From Novosphingobium sediminicola (GTDB taxonomy: Bacteria; Pseudomonadota; Alphaproteobacteria; Sphingomonadales; Sphingomonadaceae): 64,000 nt of DNA. The notes below the pieces were generated by a model that was not told the DNA's origin, made no database searches, and worked only from the letters and a program-made list of their open reading frames with translations. The translations under genes were made by a program, and so were the position numbers. The stretch lies in NCBI RefSeq assembly GCF_014196525.1, contig NZ_JACIDX010000006.1:1-64000 (forward strand), given 5' to 3'. This document shows, in pieces, positions 51,718 through 61,824 of this stretch (the stretch's first letter is position 1; every line of letters starts with the position of its first letter).

Positions 51718-51901
51718 GTCTATATGGGGCAATGGATGAATTTGGCGCCTATTTGCGCCGAAATCACGGTTAAAACGCTTTGACGGCGCAAACCAGCGAG
51801 GCATAAAGTTTGCCAACGGCGCGAGAGGGCCGACATGCGGGATGCAACCCGCAAGGTTAATACGCAAAGCCCCTGAGCCAGCTTTAAGGATCGCAAAAAC
51901 A

Positions 51902-52801
51902 GTGACCGCCCCCGTTCGTTTTCCCCGGTTTTTCGTAACGGCGCCCGCGCCTTGCCCCTATCTGGCGGGCCGAACCGAACGCAAGGTGTTCACCGAACTC
52001 AAAGGCCCCCATGCCGATGCTCTGAACGATGCGCTGGGCCGGATCGGTTTCCGGCGCAGCCAGACGGTGGCCTATCGCCCCTCCTGTGTGGATTGCGCCG
52101 CCTGCGTTTCGGTGCGTGTGGTCACGGGCGAATTCGTGCCCAATTCGGCGCAGAAGAAGAATCTTAAGCGCAACAGCGATCTGGTGGCCTCGGTTTGCCA
52201 TCCATGGTCCACCGCCGAACAGTTCGCCTTGCTCCAGCGCTATCTTGCCGCACGCCACCCCGGCGGGGGCATGGCCACAATGGACGAGGTGGATTATGCG
52301 GATATGGTGGAACATACGCCGGTCACCAGCTATGTGATCGAATATAGGGAGCCCTCGACCGGTTCTCAGCCGGGCCGCCTTGTGGGGGCCTGTCTGACGG
52401 ATCGGCAGGGCGATGGGTTGTCGATGATCTATTCGTTCTATGACCCAGAACATGCGACACGGACCGGGCTTGGCAATTATATCATCCTTGATCACATCCG
52501 CAGGGCGGCCGGCGAGGGCATGCCCTACGTGTATCTCGGCTATTGGGTCGATGGGTCCGAGCGGATGCAGTATAAAGTCCGCTATCGTCCGCTGGAAAAG
52601 CTTGGGCGCGAAGGATGGATGCGCCTGTCTGATGAGGAACAGGACGCCCTTATCCGCAGCACTGCCGGGCGCGGCGGGGCCGAACGGGGCGCTGTTGCCG
52701 AACCTGCGGGCGCTGGATTGCGCGATGCGTCCGGGGGCGATGCAGGCAAGTTCATTGAGCGCGATCCGCAGGATTTATGGGGCCGCGGCAACCGCTTCTA
52801 A
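51902..52801 (+). CDS. bpt: Leucyl/arginyl-tRNA-protein transferase (Bpt type)
   Basis: The 299-residue enzyme adds leucine to N-terminal Asp and Glu for the N-end rule pathway. It has [23 protein letters not shown], then [22 protein letters not shown], and [22 protein letters not shown] ... [24 protein letters not shown]. The GTG at 51902 is preferred, with AAGGA 11 bases upstream; an ATG at 51842 is less likely. The 3' end overlaps tamA by about 60 bases. Confidence 0.92.
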   Translation: MTAPVRFPRFFVTAPAPCPYLAGRTERKVFTELKGPHADALNDALGRIGFRRSQTVAYRPSCVDCAACVSVRVVTGEFVPNSAQKKNLKRNSDLVASVCHPWSTAEQFALLQRYLAARHPGGGMATMDEVDYADMVEHTPVTSYVIEYREPSTGSQPGRLVGACLTDRQGDGLSMIYSFYDPEHATRTGLGNYIILDHIRRAAGEGMPYVYLGYWVDGSERMQYKVRYRPLEKLGREGWMRLSDEEQDALIRSTAGRGGAERGAVAEPAGAGLRDASGGDAGKFIERDPQDLWGRGNRF

Positions 52802-55052
52802 AGCCGAATGGCTGAATGGGGCCGCGCTGGCGCTGGCGTTGACGGGCGCTCTGGCGGGCGCGCCTCTGGCCGCGCAGCAGCGCCAGACCGATGATGACCT
52901 GCGCGCACTGATCCCTGATTCTGCGCTTGGCGACCCGGAAGGCTGGGCCAAGACGCAGGCGGCGAAAAAGCAGGCGGTGAAACCGGCGGCCTCTGCCGCG
53001 CGTGCCGCCTCGGCGGCTGCGCCTTTGGGCGATCTGAGCGTGCTGATTCCCGATTCGCCGATGGATGAAATCGCCGGGCTCGACCTGCCCTGGCCCGAAC
53101 CGGGCAAGGAGGAGGCGACGATCCCGATCCCCCCCGCTTTGGCCGCGCAGGAGGATGGCGAAATGCTGGCCGCCGCGATGGAGCGTGTGCCGCCGCCCGG
53201 CGCCACACGCACGGCCGCGCGCAATCCGGTGGCGGAGGGCACCAAGACGCAGGAGCGCGAGACTATAATGGCTTCGGGGCGGGCGCGGCTGGTCTGGCCG
53301 GCCGATCCGGCCGCCATGCCTGAGCGCGAGGCGTTCGAGCGCCGTTTTCGCGACCTGTCCGCGCTCCAGGGTCTGGGGCCGCATGATGCCGATGCGCTGG
53401 CCCAATTGGTGGTGCGCGGCAGCAGCGACCGCAAGCTGCTGGAAAAGCTGTTCAAGGTCTATGGCTATTACGATGGCGAGGTGACGCAATCGCTGATCGG
53501 GCCGGAGCCGGGAGCGGACGGCAACAGCGCTCCGCCCAGCGGGGTGCGCTTTGATATGGACCCGGGGGCGCGCTATCACATCGGCGTGGTCACCACCGGG
53601 CGGCTGGATGAAACCGGCAAGGATTTCGACAAATTGCGCGCCGCTTTGGCGATCAAGACCGGCGATCCGCTCGATCAGGACACGATCACCGCGCGCACGA
53701 GTGATCTGGCCAAGCTGCTGGGCGAGGCAGGCTATCCCTTTGCCAAGGTGCCTGCTGCCTCGCTCACCATCGACCATGCCAGCGATGAGGGCGACGTTGA
53801 TGTGGCGGTCCAACCGGGCGGGCAATATCGTTACGGGGCGATCACATCGGCGCTGCCGCGGGTGATGTCGCCAAACCATCTGGGTGATATTGCGCGGTTC
53901 AAGCCGGGACAGGTGTGGAACCAGAAGGACGTTGAGGACCTGCGCCGCGCGGTGCTGGCCACGGGCCTTGTCGCGGGGGTCAATGTCACCCCGCGCGAAA
54001 CCACACCGCCCAAGGATGGCCAGCCCGGCGTGGTGGCGCTGGACGTGGCGATGAGCAAGGCGCCGGTGCGCACGGTGGCGGGCGAAGTGGGCTATGACAC
54101 CGGGCAGGGCGCGCGGGTCGGGGCAAGCTGGGAAAACCGCAATCTGTTCCCGCCCGAAGGCTCGCTGAAACTGCGCGGCGTGGTGGGCACGAATGAGCAA
54201 TTGGCCGGGGCCACGTTCCGCCGTGCCAATTTCCTGGGCCGCGACCGGCAATTGACGGTCGATCTTTATGCCACGAACACCACGCTGACCTCTTATGCCG
54301 CGCGAAAGGTGGCCTTTGCCACCAGCTATGAACGGCTCACCAACCTGCTGTTTCAAAAGCCGTGGACATGGTCGATGGGGCTGGAAGTCGAAGCCTCGGA
54401 GGAGCGCGAGGGCGTGCCCAGCGGCGTGACCACTGGGCGCATCCTGTATATCACCACCGCGCTGCCGCTGCGCGCGGGGATCGACAGCACGGACAATCTG
54501 CTCGATCCGACCAAGGGTCATCGCGCTTCGCTGCGCATTTCGCCGGAACAGAGCTGGGCGCGTGAGACGCAGTCGCGCTATGCCCGCATTCAGGCCGATG
54601 CCAGCTTCTATCGTTCGCTCGACAAGGTGGTGCTGGCCACGCGGGTGCGGCTGGGCACGATGCCGGGGACGGACATTGATTATGTCGCCCCCTCGCGGCG
54701 GTTTTATGCGGGCGGCGGGGCCTCGATCCGGGGCTTTGGCTATAATCTTGTCGGCCCGCGCAACGCTCTGGGCGAACCCAAGGGGGGCCGCTCGCTTTAT
54801 GAATTTTCGATCGAGGCGCGGGTGAACACGCGCTTCTTTGGCGGGGCGCTGCAATTGGTGCCCTTCCTCGATGCGGGCGGGGTTGAGGCGGGTACTGTGC
54901 CCAAATTCAACGACTGGCGTTATGGCGCGGGTCTGGGTATCCGCTATCGCACCGGCTTTGGCCCGATCCGCATTGACGTGGGCACCCCGCTCAATCCAAG
55001 GGCGGGGGACAGCCGGATCGGCGTCTATGTCGCGCTGGGACAGGCATTCTGA
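52740..55052 (+). CDS. tamA: Translocation and assembly module protein TamA (BamA-family barrel)
   Basis: The protein of about 770 residues has a signal peptide ([22 protein letters not shown]), then an unusually long Ala/Pro-rich region (about 40-185) with the repeated phrase [13 protein letters not shown] / [18 protein letters not shown]-like repeats follow (about 190-430) and a C-terminal 16-strand Omp85 barrel with the VRGF-like motif [13 protein letters not shown]. It probably helps insert outer-membrane proteins together with TamB. The ATG at 52740 lies inside bpt; a TTG at 52755 is an alternative. The stop overlaps the tamB start (TGATG). Confidence 0.88.
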   Translation: MQASSLSAIRRIYGAAATASKAEWLNGAALALALTGALAGAPLAAQQRQTDDDLRALIPDSALGDPEGWAKTQAAKKQAVKPAASAARAASAAAPLGDLSVLIPDSPMDEIAGLDLPWPEPGKEEATIPIPPALAAQEDGEMLAAAMERVPPPGATRTAARNPVAEGTKTQERETIMASGRARLVWPADPAAMPEREAFERRFRDLSALQGLGPHDADALAQLVVRGSSDRKLLEKLFKVYGYYDGEVTQSLIGPEPGADGNSAPPSGVRFDMDPGARYHIGVVTTGRLDETGKDFDKLRAALAIKTGDPLDQDTITARTSDLAKLLGEAGYPFAKVPAASLTIDHASDEGDVDVAVQPGGQYRYGAITSALPRVMSPNHLGDIARFKPGQVWNQKDVEDLRRAVLATGLVAGVNVTPRETTPPKDGQPGVVALDVAMSKAPVRTVAGEVGYDTGQGARVGASWENRNLFPPEGSLKLRGVVGTNEQLAGATFRRANFLGRDRQLTVDLYATNTTLTSYAARKVAFATSYERLTNLLFQKPWTWSMGLEVEASEEREGVPSGVTTGRILYITTALPLRAGIDSTDNLLDPTKGHRASLRISPEQSWARETQSRYARIQADASFYRSLDKVVLATRVRLGTMPGTDIDYVAPSRRFYAGGGASIRGFGYNLVGPRNALGEPKGGRSLYEFSIEARVNTRFFGGALQLVPFLDAGGVEAGTVPKFNDWRYGAGLGIRYRTGFGPIRIDVGTPLNPRAGDSRIGVYVALGQAF

Positions 55053-58000
55053 TGACGCAGGGGGCGGACATTCAGGATCAGGAACAGCCAAAGCAAGAGA
55101 TGCCCCGCGCGCGCAGCGGTCTGGGCTGGCGTAAATATGCGCTGGGCCTGCCGCTGGGGATTGTGGGCGCTGCGGCGGCGCTGCTGGTCGGGCTGGATAC
55201 GCCGGTGGGCCATCGGCTGATTGCCGATGTGATCGCGGCCAATGAACTGGACAATGGGCTGCGCGTTTCGATCGGGCGGATCGAAGGGTCGATCTATGGC
55301 CGGGCGCGGCTGTCGGGCATTGTGCTGCGCGACACGCACGGCATTTTCCTGCGCGCGGGCGAGGGCGTGTTCGACTGGCGCCCGATCAACTGGTTCTCCT
55401 CGGGGCTGGATATTCGCGAGGTGGTGCTGCGCCGCGCCACGTTGCAGCGCGTGCCCGAATTTCGCGCCACGGCGGCCGATGCCAAATTATGGCCGGATTT
55501 CGATGTGCGGCTCGACCGGGTGGCGCTGGAAAAGCTGGTGATCGCCAAGCCGGTGCTGGGGGCCGAGCGGCGGATTGATGCGCAGGGCAGCCTGCGGGTG
55601 GCCAAGGGCCTTGCCGCGATCCGGCTGGACGGGCGGCTGGGGGGCGAGGATCGGCTCTCGCTGGTGCTGGACGCGCATAAGGCGGGCGACCGGTTCAACC
55701 TTTCGCTGGATTACAATGCCCCCAAGAATGGCCTGCTGGCCGCGCTGACCCGCAGCCGTGCCGCGCGCGAGGTCAAGGCGCAGGGCAAGGGCAGTTGGAA
55801 GGTCTGGTCGGGCTGGGTCAAGGCGCGGCAGGACGGGCATAATGCCGTGGCGGTGGATTTCGCCAATAGCGACGGCGCGGTCCGGTTCGACGGCAAATTG
55901 TGGAGCGATCCGGCGCTGCCAGAGGGGCTGCGCCATACGCTGGGCGGCGGGGTGGTGGCGCTGGCGGGCAAGGGCGTGGTGGCCGAGCGGCGCTTTACGG
56001 GCGACCTGTCGGCCCGCGCGGCCAATATAAGCGCGCAAGGCAAGGGCGTGCTGGATCTGAAACAGCAGAGCTTTGTCGATTGGGCGCTTCATCTCAAGGG
56101 CGGGTCGAGCCTGCCGCTGGGCAAGGATGACGAATTTGCCGGGCTGACGGCGCAGGTGTTGATGAACGGCGCCTTTGCCGCCCCGCGCGCGCATATCGTC
56201 GCCCAGACCGCCCGCTGGCGCAGCCAGAAGACGATGTTTGAGGGCATGACGGCCGATGGCAACCTGCGTCGCGAGGGTGGGCGCTGGGTGTTGCCGGTGC
56301 AATTGACCGCCGCGCAGATCCGCACGCAGGATGGCACTTTTGACCCCGAATTGCACCATGTTCGCGCGGCGGGCACGCTGGCGCTGGACGGCATGCGGCT
56401 GACCAGCCCGGACGTGGCGCTGGCGATCCCCCATGGCACCGCGCGCGCCAGTCTGAGCGCCGATCTGGCGCGGGGCGACTGGGTGGTGCAGGGCAAGGCG
56501 GGGCTGCATGGCTGGCCCCTTTCGGTCGGGGCCGCCGATGCGCAGGGACAGGTGCGGGTCAGCGGGGCACGGGGTGCACCATGGCGCGTCAACGCCGATG
56601 TCACGGGCAGCATCCCGCAACTGACCAGCCACAGTCTGGAAAATCTGACCGGCGGGGTCTTGCGCTTTGCGGGCCATGTCGATGTGGCGCAGGGCAATCA
56701 ACTGGCCGTTACCCGCGGGCGGATTGATGCGCCGTCTTTGCAGATGGTGCTGGAAGGCGGGCGCGGTGGCGATGGCCGGATCGCGTTGAACGCGCGGGGA
56801 CAGCAGGAGCGCTATGGCAGCTTTGCCGGTGAATTGAGCATAGGCGAGGACGGTCCGCGCGGTCAGGTCCGGTTGCAGGACCCGTTGCCCACGCTGGGCG
56901 TCAAGGATGTGTTGGTGGTGCTGACGCCCGAGGCCGAAGCCTTGCGGATTGAGGCGCGGGGCAATTCGAACGTTGGCCCCTTTGTCGGGACGGCCGGGTT
57001 GATCATCCCCAAGGGTGATGGCAGGACAAGGCTGGAATTGCGCGATTTTCTGCTGTCCAGCACGCATGTCACCGGCTCGGTGATGCTCGATGATGATGGG
57101 GCCGACGGGCATCTGGCGGTGTCGGGCGGCGGGGTGTCGGGGCTGATCGCTCTGGCCCCGCGCGGGGGCGGACAGAGCGTGGATGCGGCCATCGAGGCGC
57201 GCAATGCCCATTTCGAAGGCGATCGCCCGCTGACCATCGCTGCCGGGCGGTTGAAAGTCAGCGGCCAGTTGCTGAAGCAGCATACGACCCTGTCGGCCGA
57301 CCTGTTCGCGCAGGGGATCGGCAAGGGCAAGCTGTTTATCGGGCGGCTGGGGCTGGCGGCGCGGCTCAACGACGGCAATGGCACGATCAATGCCACGATG
57401 GGCGGGCGCAAGGGCAGCCGGTTCGACCTTCAGGTGAGCAGCGATATTGCGCCCGGCAAGGTCTCGCTGCTGGCCGGGGGCAGCTTTGCCGGGCAGAAGA
57501 TCGCCATGCCGCGCCGCGCAACATTCACCGTGGAAAGCCGCGATGGCGCGCCGGGCGTGTGGCGTCTGGCGCCTAGCCAGATCGATTTTGGCGGCGGGCG
57601 CGTGGTGGCGCAGGGGTTGATCGGCAATGGCTCGACCGAGCTGGACCTTGGGCTGGTGTCGATGCCGCTGTCGCTGGCCGATGTTGTGGTGCCAGATATT
57701 GGGCTGGGCGGCAAAGTGTCGGGCAAGCTGACCTATGTGCAGCGTCGCGAGGCTTTGCCCGAGGGTGAGGCGCGGGTGATCGTCAAGGGGCTGACGCGTT
57801 CGGGGCTGATGCTGACCTCGCGGCCGGTCGATGTGGCGGTGGTTTCGCGGCTGGGTGCGCGTGCGCTCGATCTGCGCGCGGTGGCCAGCGAGGGGGGCGC
57901 GGCGCGCGGGCGTTTGCAGGCGCGGATCGACCAGTTGAGCGATACGGGCGGGGTCAGCGAAAGGCTGGGCGCGGGGCGGCTGGCGGCGCAGATGCGCTAT

Positions 58001-59263
58001 GCCGGGCCTGCGGATGCGCTGTGGCGGTTGATGGCGCTCGATGCGTTCGACCTGTCCGGGCCGGTGGAGATTGCAGCGGATATGAGCGGGACGCTTGATG
58101 ATCCCAGTATCCGCGGGTCGCTGGCGGGCAAGGGGATGCGGTTGCAGAGCGCGGCCTCGGGCACGGATATTACCAATGTCGATGTCAAAGGCGATTTTGA
58201 TGGCTCGGCGCTCAGCCTTGGCACCCTGTCGGGGGTGGCGCCGGGCGGCGGGCTGGTGACGGGCAGCGGGCGAGTTGATTTCGCCCAGATGGGGCCGGGA
58301 CGCGGGCCGTCCATCGATGTGGCGCTGGCCGCGCGGCGGGCGCAATTGATCTCGCGGCCCGATATGGCGCTGAGCGCGACCGGGCCGATCCGCATCATTT
58401 CCGACGGCATGACCGGCACGATTGCCGGGCGGCTGAACATCGACGCGGCGCGCTGGCGGCTGGGTCAGGCCAGTTCGGCGGCCGATCTGCCCAACCTGCC
58501 CACGCGCGAGATCAACCGGCGGGCTGATATTGCCCCGGCCACCGAGCGCAACATGCCATGGCGATTGATGGTGGACGCCTCGGGTGGGAATATTCGCCTG
58601 TCCGGGCTGGGGCTGAACAGTTTGTGGAATGCCGATCTGAAATTGCGCGGGGCGTTGCAGGAACCCTCCATCAGCGGGGCAGCCACGCTGGTCGAGGGCA
58701 GTTATGACTTTGCCAGCAAGCATTTCGACCTGACGCGCGGACGGATCAGTTTTGACGGATCGACCCCGGTGGACCCGAGGCTGGATATGGCCGCGACCGC
58801 GACGGTCAACAATCTGACTGCGACGGTGACGGTGCGGGGCACGTCGCTGCGGCCGGAAATCGCCTTTTCCTCGGTGCCTGCTTTGCCGGAGGAGGAATTG
58901 CTTTCACGCATCCTGTTCGGCGATTCGATCACCCAGATTTCGGCGCCTGAGGCCCTGCAACTGGGGGCTGCGCTGGCCGCGCTGCATGGCGGGGGCGGGC
59001 TTGACCCGATCAACAAGCTGCGCAGCGTGATCGGGCTGGACCGGTTGCGGTTCGTGTCCGCCGATGCGACCATCGGGCGGCAGACGGGCGTGGCTGTGGG
59101 CAAATACCTCGGGCGGCACATCTATGCCGAGATCGTCACCGACGGGCGCGGCTATTCGGCCACCAATGTCGAGTTTCGTCTGACCAGTTGGCTGGCGTTG
59201 CTGGGGACGGTGGCGAGTACGGGGCGGCAGAGTGTGAATGCCAAGGTGTCGAAGGATTATTGA
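55052..59263 (+). CDS. tamB: Translocation and assembly module protein TamB
   Basis: The 1403-residue protein has an N-terminal membrane anchor (YALGLPLGIVGAAAALLVGL), then a very long run of amphipathic beta-strands that form a hydrophobic-groove taco in AsmA/TamB proteins, and the C-terminal DUF490 region (about 1100-1403): RISFDGSTPVDPRLDMAATATVNN, PALPEEELLSRILFG and the end FRLTSWLALLGTVASTGRQSVNAKVSKDY. It spans the periplasm and works with TamA, and possibly in lipid transport. It starts in the tamA stop. A composite repeat follows. Confidence 0.92.
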   Translation: MTQGADIQDQEQPKQEMPRARSGLGWRKYALGLPLGIVGAAAALLVGLDTPVGHRLIADVIAANELDNGLRVSIGRIEGSIYGRARLSGIVLRDTHGIFLRAGEGVFDWRPINWFSSGLDIREVVLRRATLQRVPEFRATAADAKLWPDFDVRLDRVALEKLVIAKPVLGAERRIDAQGSLRVAKGLAAIRLDGRLGGEDRLSLVLDAHKAGDRFNLSLDYNAPKNGLLAALTRSRAAREVKAQGKGSWKVWSGWVKARQDGHNAVAVDFANSDGAVRFDGKLWSDPALPEGLRHTLGGGVVALAGKGVVAERRFTGDLSARAANISAQGKGVLDLKQQSFVDWALHLKGGSSLPLGKDDEFAGLTAQVLMNGAFAAPRAHIVAQTARWRSQKTMFEGMTADGNLRREGGRWVLPVQLTAAQIRTQDGTFDPELHHVRAAGTLALDGMRLTSPDVALAIPHGTARASLSADLARGDWVVQGKAGLHGWPLSVGAADAQGQVRVSGARGAPWRVNADVTGSIPQLTSHSLENLTGGVLRFAGHVDVAQGNQLAVTRGRIDAPSLQMVLEGGRGGDGRIALNARGQQERYGSFAGELSIGEDGPRGQVRLQDPLPTLGVKDVLVVLTPEAEALRIEARGNSNVGPFVGTAGLIIPKGDGRTRLELRDFLLSSTHVTGSVMLDDDGADGHLAVSGGGVSGLIALAPRGGGQSVDAAIEARNAHFEGDRPLTIAAGRLKVSGQLLKQHTTLSADLFAQGIGKGKLFIGRLGLAARLNDGNGTINATMGGRKGSRFDLQVSSDIAPGKVSLLAGGSFAGQKIAMPRRATFTVESRDGAPGVWRLAPSQIDFGGGRVVAQGLIGNGSTELDLGLVSMPLSLADVVVPDIGLGGKVSGKLTYVQRREALPEGEARVIVKGLTRSGLMLTSRPVDVAVVSRLGARALDLRAVASEGGAARGRLQARIDQLSDTGGVSERLGAGRLAAQMRYAGPADALWRLMALDAFDLSGPVEIAADMSGTLDDPSIRGSLAGKGMRLQSAASGTDITNVDVKGDFDGSALSLGTLSGVAPGGGLVTGSGRVDFAQMGPGRGPSIDVALAARRAQLISRPDMALSATGPIRIISDGMTGTIAGRLNIDAARWRLGQASSAADLPNLPTREINRRADIAPATERNMPWRLMVDASGGNIRLSGLGLNSLWNADLKLRGALQEPSISGAATLVEGSYDFASKHFDLTRGRISFDGSTPVDPRLDMAATATVNNLTATVTVRGTSLRPEIAFSSVPALPEEELLSRILFGDSITQISAPEALQLGAALAALHGGGGLDPINKLRSVIGLDRLRFVSADATIGRQTGVAVGKYLGRHIYAEIVTDGRGYSATNVEFRLTSWLALLGTVASTGRQSVNAKVSKDY

Positions 59264-59279
59264 TTTCGGGGGAGATTTT

Positions 59280-59513
59280 GCCTCCGGCGGGCAAAGGGCG
59301 GGGGCCCTTTGCAATCCCGTTACTGTCGGCGTGGTGTGATGAGGGCGACCTCTGGTTTTGTGGTGGCGTTTGAATGATAAAGCCTGCGGCGCCCAGCGCT
59401 ACTTCGCCGCGCCGCATGCTTTCTGACCCACTGCCTTTACCACCCGGCTGTCGACCATGTGCAACCCCATAATGGGATTGCAAAGGGACTGAGTCCCTTT
59501 GCCCGCCGGAGGC
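59280..59513. repeat. Composite palindromic intergenic repeat, copy 7
   Basis: Left hairpin module at 59280-59319 (CAAAGGGC/GCCCTTTG), right inverted module with CAAAGGGACTGAGTCCCTTTG at 59474-59513, and central arms AAAGCCTGCGGCGC and GCGCCGCATGCTTT at 59379-59422 with one changed base in the right arm. It fills most of the 331-bp gap between the convergent tamB and glnA genes. Nothing else is visible in the gap apart from a short unlabelled stretch at 59514-59594, which carries a GGCGCCCGG / CCGGACGCC dyad near 59544-59567. Confidence 0.9.
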
Positions 59514-59594
59514 ACAAACTTCCTGTAAACCTCAAAAGAAAAGGCGCCCGGTTTCCCGGACGCCCTTCTTGTACCTTGCAGCAGACCTGAAAGA

Positions 59595-61004
59595 TCAGGC
59601 GCTGTAGTACATGTCGAACTCGACGGCCGACGGCGTGGTTTCCCAGCGCAGCACTTCGGGCCACTTGAGTTCGAGGTAGGAGTCGATCTGGTCCTTGGTG
59701 AACACGCCGCCTTCGAGGAGGTAGTCGTGGTCAGCAGCCAGCGAGTCCAGAGCTTCGCGCAGCGAACCGCAAACGGTGGGGACTTCGGCCAGCTCTTCAG
59801 GCGGCAGATCGTACAGGTTCTTGTCCATGGCTTCGCCGGGGTGGATCTTGTTCTTGATACCGTCAAGACCAGCCATCAGCAGAGCGGCATAGCACAGGTA
59901 GGGGTTGGCCATCGCGTCGGGGAAGCGGAATTCGACGCGCTTCGCCTTGGTGCCGGCACCGTAAGGGATGCGGCACGAGGCCGAACGGTTACGGGCCGAG
60001 TAAGCCAGCAGAACGGGGGCTTCATAGCCCGGCACCAGACGCTTGTAGCTGTTGGTGGTCGGGTTGGTGAAGGCGTTCAGCGACTTGGCGTGCTTGATGA
60101 CGCCGCCGATGAAGTACAGGCAGGTTTCCGACAGACCGGCGTAGCCGTTGCCGGCGAACGTGTTCGCACCCTTATCCCAGATCGAGATGTGGGTGTGCAT
60201 GCCGCTGCCGTTGTCCTTCATGATCGGCTTGGGCATGAACGTGGCGGTCTTGCCATAGGCATTGGCGACCTGATGCACGACATACTTGTAAACCTGCATG
60301 CGGTCGGCGGTGGTCACCAGCGTACCGAAGGTCAGGCCCAGTTCGTGCTGCGCTGCGGCCACTTCGTGGTGGTGCTTGTCGCAGGGCAGGCCCATGTCGA
60401 GCATGGTCGAAACCATTTCGCCGCGGATGTCGACCAGGCTGTCGACCGGAGCCACGGGGAAATAGCCGCCCTTGGCGCGCGGGCGATGGCCCAGGTTGCC
60501 GCCTTCATACGACTTGTTGGTGTTGGTCGGCAGTTCGATATCGTCGATCGAGAAGCCGTTGCCATTGTAGCCGTCGTAGAACTTCACGTCGTCAAACACG
60601 AAGAATTCGGCTTCGGGGCCGACATAGACGGTGTCGCCAAGGCCGGTCGACTGCACGAAACCTTCGGCGCGCTTGGCGGTCGAACGGGGGTCGCGGGCAT
60701 AGAGTTCGCCGGTCGAGGGTTCGACGATGTCGCAGACCAGGATCAGCATCGGGGTGGCCGAGAACGGATCGACATAGATGGCATCGAGGTCGGGCTTGAG
60801 GATCATGTCCGATTCGTTGATGGCCTTCCAGCCTTCGATCGACGAACCGTCGAACATCAGGCCGTCTTCCAGCTCGCTTTCACCCAGGACCGAGGCGACC
60901 ATGGTGAGGTGCTGCCACTTGCCCTTGGGGTCGGTGAAGCGCAGGTCGACCCACTCGATTTCCTCATCCTTGATCCGCGCAAGGATGTCTGCTGCAGTTG
61001 CCAT
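59595..61004 (-). CDS. glnA: Type I glutamine synthetase
   Basis: The 469-residue enzyme makes glutamine from glutamate and ammonia. It has the beta-Grasp start [16 protein letters not shown], the catalytic-domain motifs [30 protein letters not shown] and the [18 protein letters not shown] metal-binding loop. [15 protein letters not shown] near residue 400 contains the tyrosine that GlnE adenylylates. It is the usual length and forms a dodecamer. It lies 141 bases downstream of glnB. Confidence 0.97.
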   Translation of the reverse strand: MATAADILARIKDEEIEWVDLRFTDPKGKWQHLTMVASVLGESELEDGLMFDGSSIEGWKAINESDMILKPDLDAIYVDPFSATPMLILVCDIVEPSTGELYARDPRSTAKRAEGFVQSTGLGDTVYVGPEAEFFVFDDVKFYDGYNGNGFSIDDIELPTNTNKSYEGGNLGHRPRAKGGYFPVAPVDSLVDIRGEMVSTMLDMGLPCDKHHHEVAAAQHELGLTFGTLVTTADRMQVYKYVVHQVANAYGKTATFMPKPIMKDNGSGMHTHISIWDKGANTFAGNGYAGLSETCLYFIGGVIKHAKSLNAFTNPTTNSYKRLVPGYEAPVLLAYSARNRSASCRIPYGAGTKAKRVEFRFPDAMANPYLCYAALLMAGLDGIKNKIHPGEAMDKNLYDLPPEELAEVPTVCGSLREALDSLAADHDYLLEGGVFTKDQIDSYLELKWPEVLRWETTPSAVEFDMYYSA

Positions 61005-61027
61005 TCCGATAGTTCTCCGCATTGTGG

Positions 61028-61055
61028 CCGGGGTCGACAGGTTCGAACCTCCGGC
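61028..61055. promoter_or_regulatory. Palindrome in the glnA leader
   Basis: AGGTTCGAACCT (61039-61050) is a perfect 12-base palindrome, with outer GCCGG/CCGGC arms at 61028-61032 and 61051-61055. It lies about 25-50 bases upstream of the glnA start. It could be an operator or a stem in the leader RNA. Confidence 0.4.
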
Positions 61056-61145
61056 AAAGATTTCAAATTCAGCTATGTAAGGCGGCCCGCCTTGAATGCC
61101 TGCGCCCTGCGCCCGATCCCTGACGGGGCAGGGACGGGCAAGGGA

Positions 61146-61535
<390 letters not shown>

Positions 61536-61595
61536 TTACGCCAGCATCCGGACCGCGATGGCCGGACCTGATACGGTTGACGCTGGTAAGGATCT

Positions 61596-61612
61596 AACAA
61601 GATTCGTGCCAG
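61596..61612 (-). promoter_or_regulatory. Candidate sigma-54 promoter of glnB
   Basis: On the minus strand the sequence CTGGCACGAATCTTGTT matches the -24 half of the sigma-54 consensus (TGGCACG) perfectly, with the usual four-base spacer and TTG of the -12 half. The -12 GC is GT here, which lowers certainty. The position, about 100 bases before the glnB start, fits NtrC-dependent control of nitrogen assimilation. Confidence 0.5.
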
Positions 61613-61749
61613 AGTCGATTGGAAGGGGATAGGACAAAGGAAGCCTGAGGAAAACCTCTGAAATGCGGCTTTGTGCGAAAGATTTTCCGGAAAACCGGGG
61701 GTGTGCGGGCAGGATAATGACTCAAACTGCCAATTTCGCGATCATTTTT

Positions 61750-61765
61750 TAGGCAGCGCTGCCTA
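61750..61765. promoter_or_regulatory. 16-base perfect palindrome in the glnB-argC gap
   Basis: TAGGCAGCGCTGCCTA reads the same on both strands. There is no T-run on the side where it could terminate argC. It may be an operator. Confidence 0.35.
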
Positions 61766-61789
61766 CATTTTGGGCATAGGCGCTCAAGA

Positions 61790-61813
61790 GGCTCTTTCCC
61801 GCCGGAAAGAGCC
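61790..61813 (-). terminator. argC 3' hairpin
   Basis: GGCTCTTTCC, a four-base loop CGCC, and GGAAAGAGCC form a ten-pair perfect stem, eleven bases after the argC stop. No T-run follows on the minus strand. Confidence 0.55.
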
Positions 61814-61824
61814 CCCAAACAGGA

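Noticed and set aside
55487..58723. 1078-codon open frame antisense to tamB
   Set aside because: It has low-complexity Arg/Gln/Pro composition and no recognisable motif; the plus-strand TamB has signal anchor, DUF490 end and good context.
61031..61055. Possible tRNA T-arm (GGTTCGAACC) before glnA
   Set aside because: The stem does not give a five-pair T-arm with correct C61, and no acceptor or anticodon arm can be built around it.
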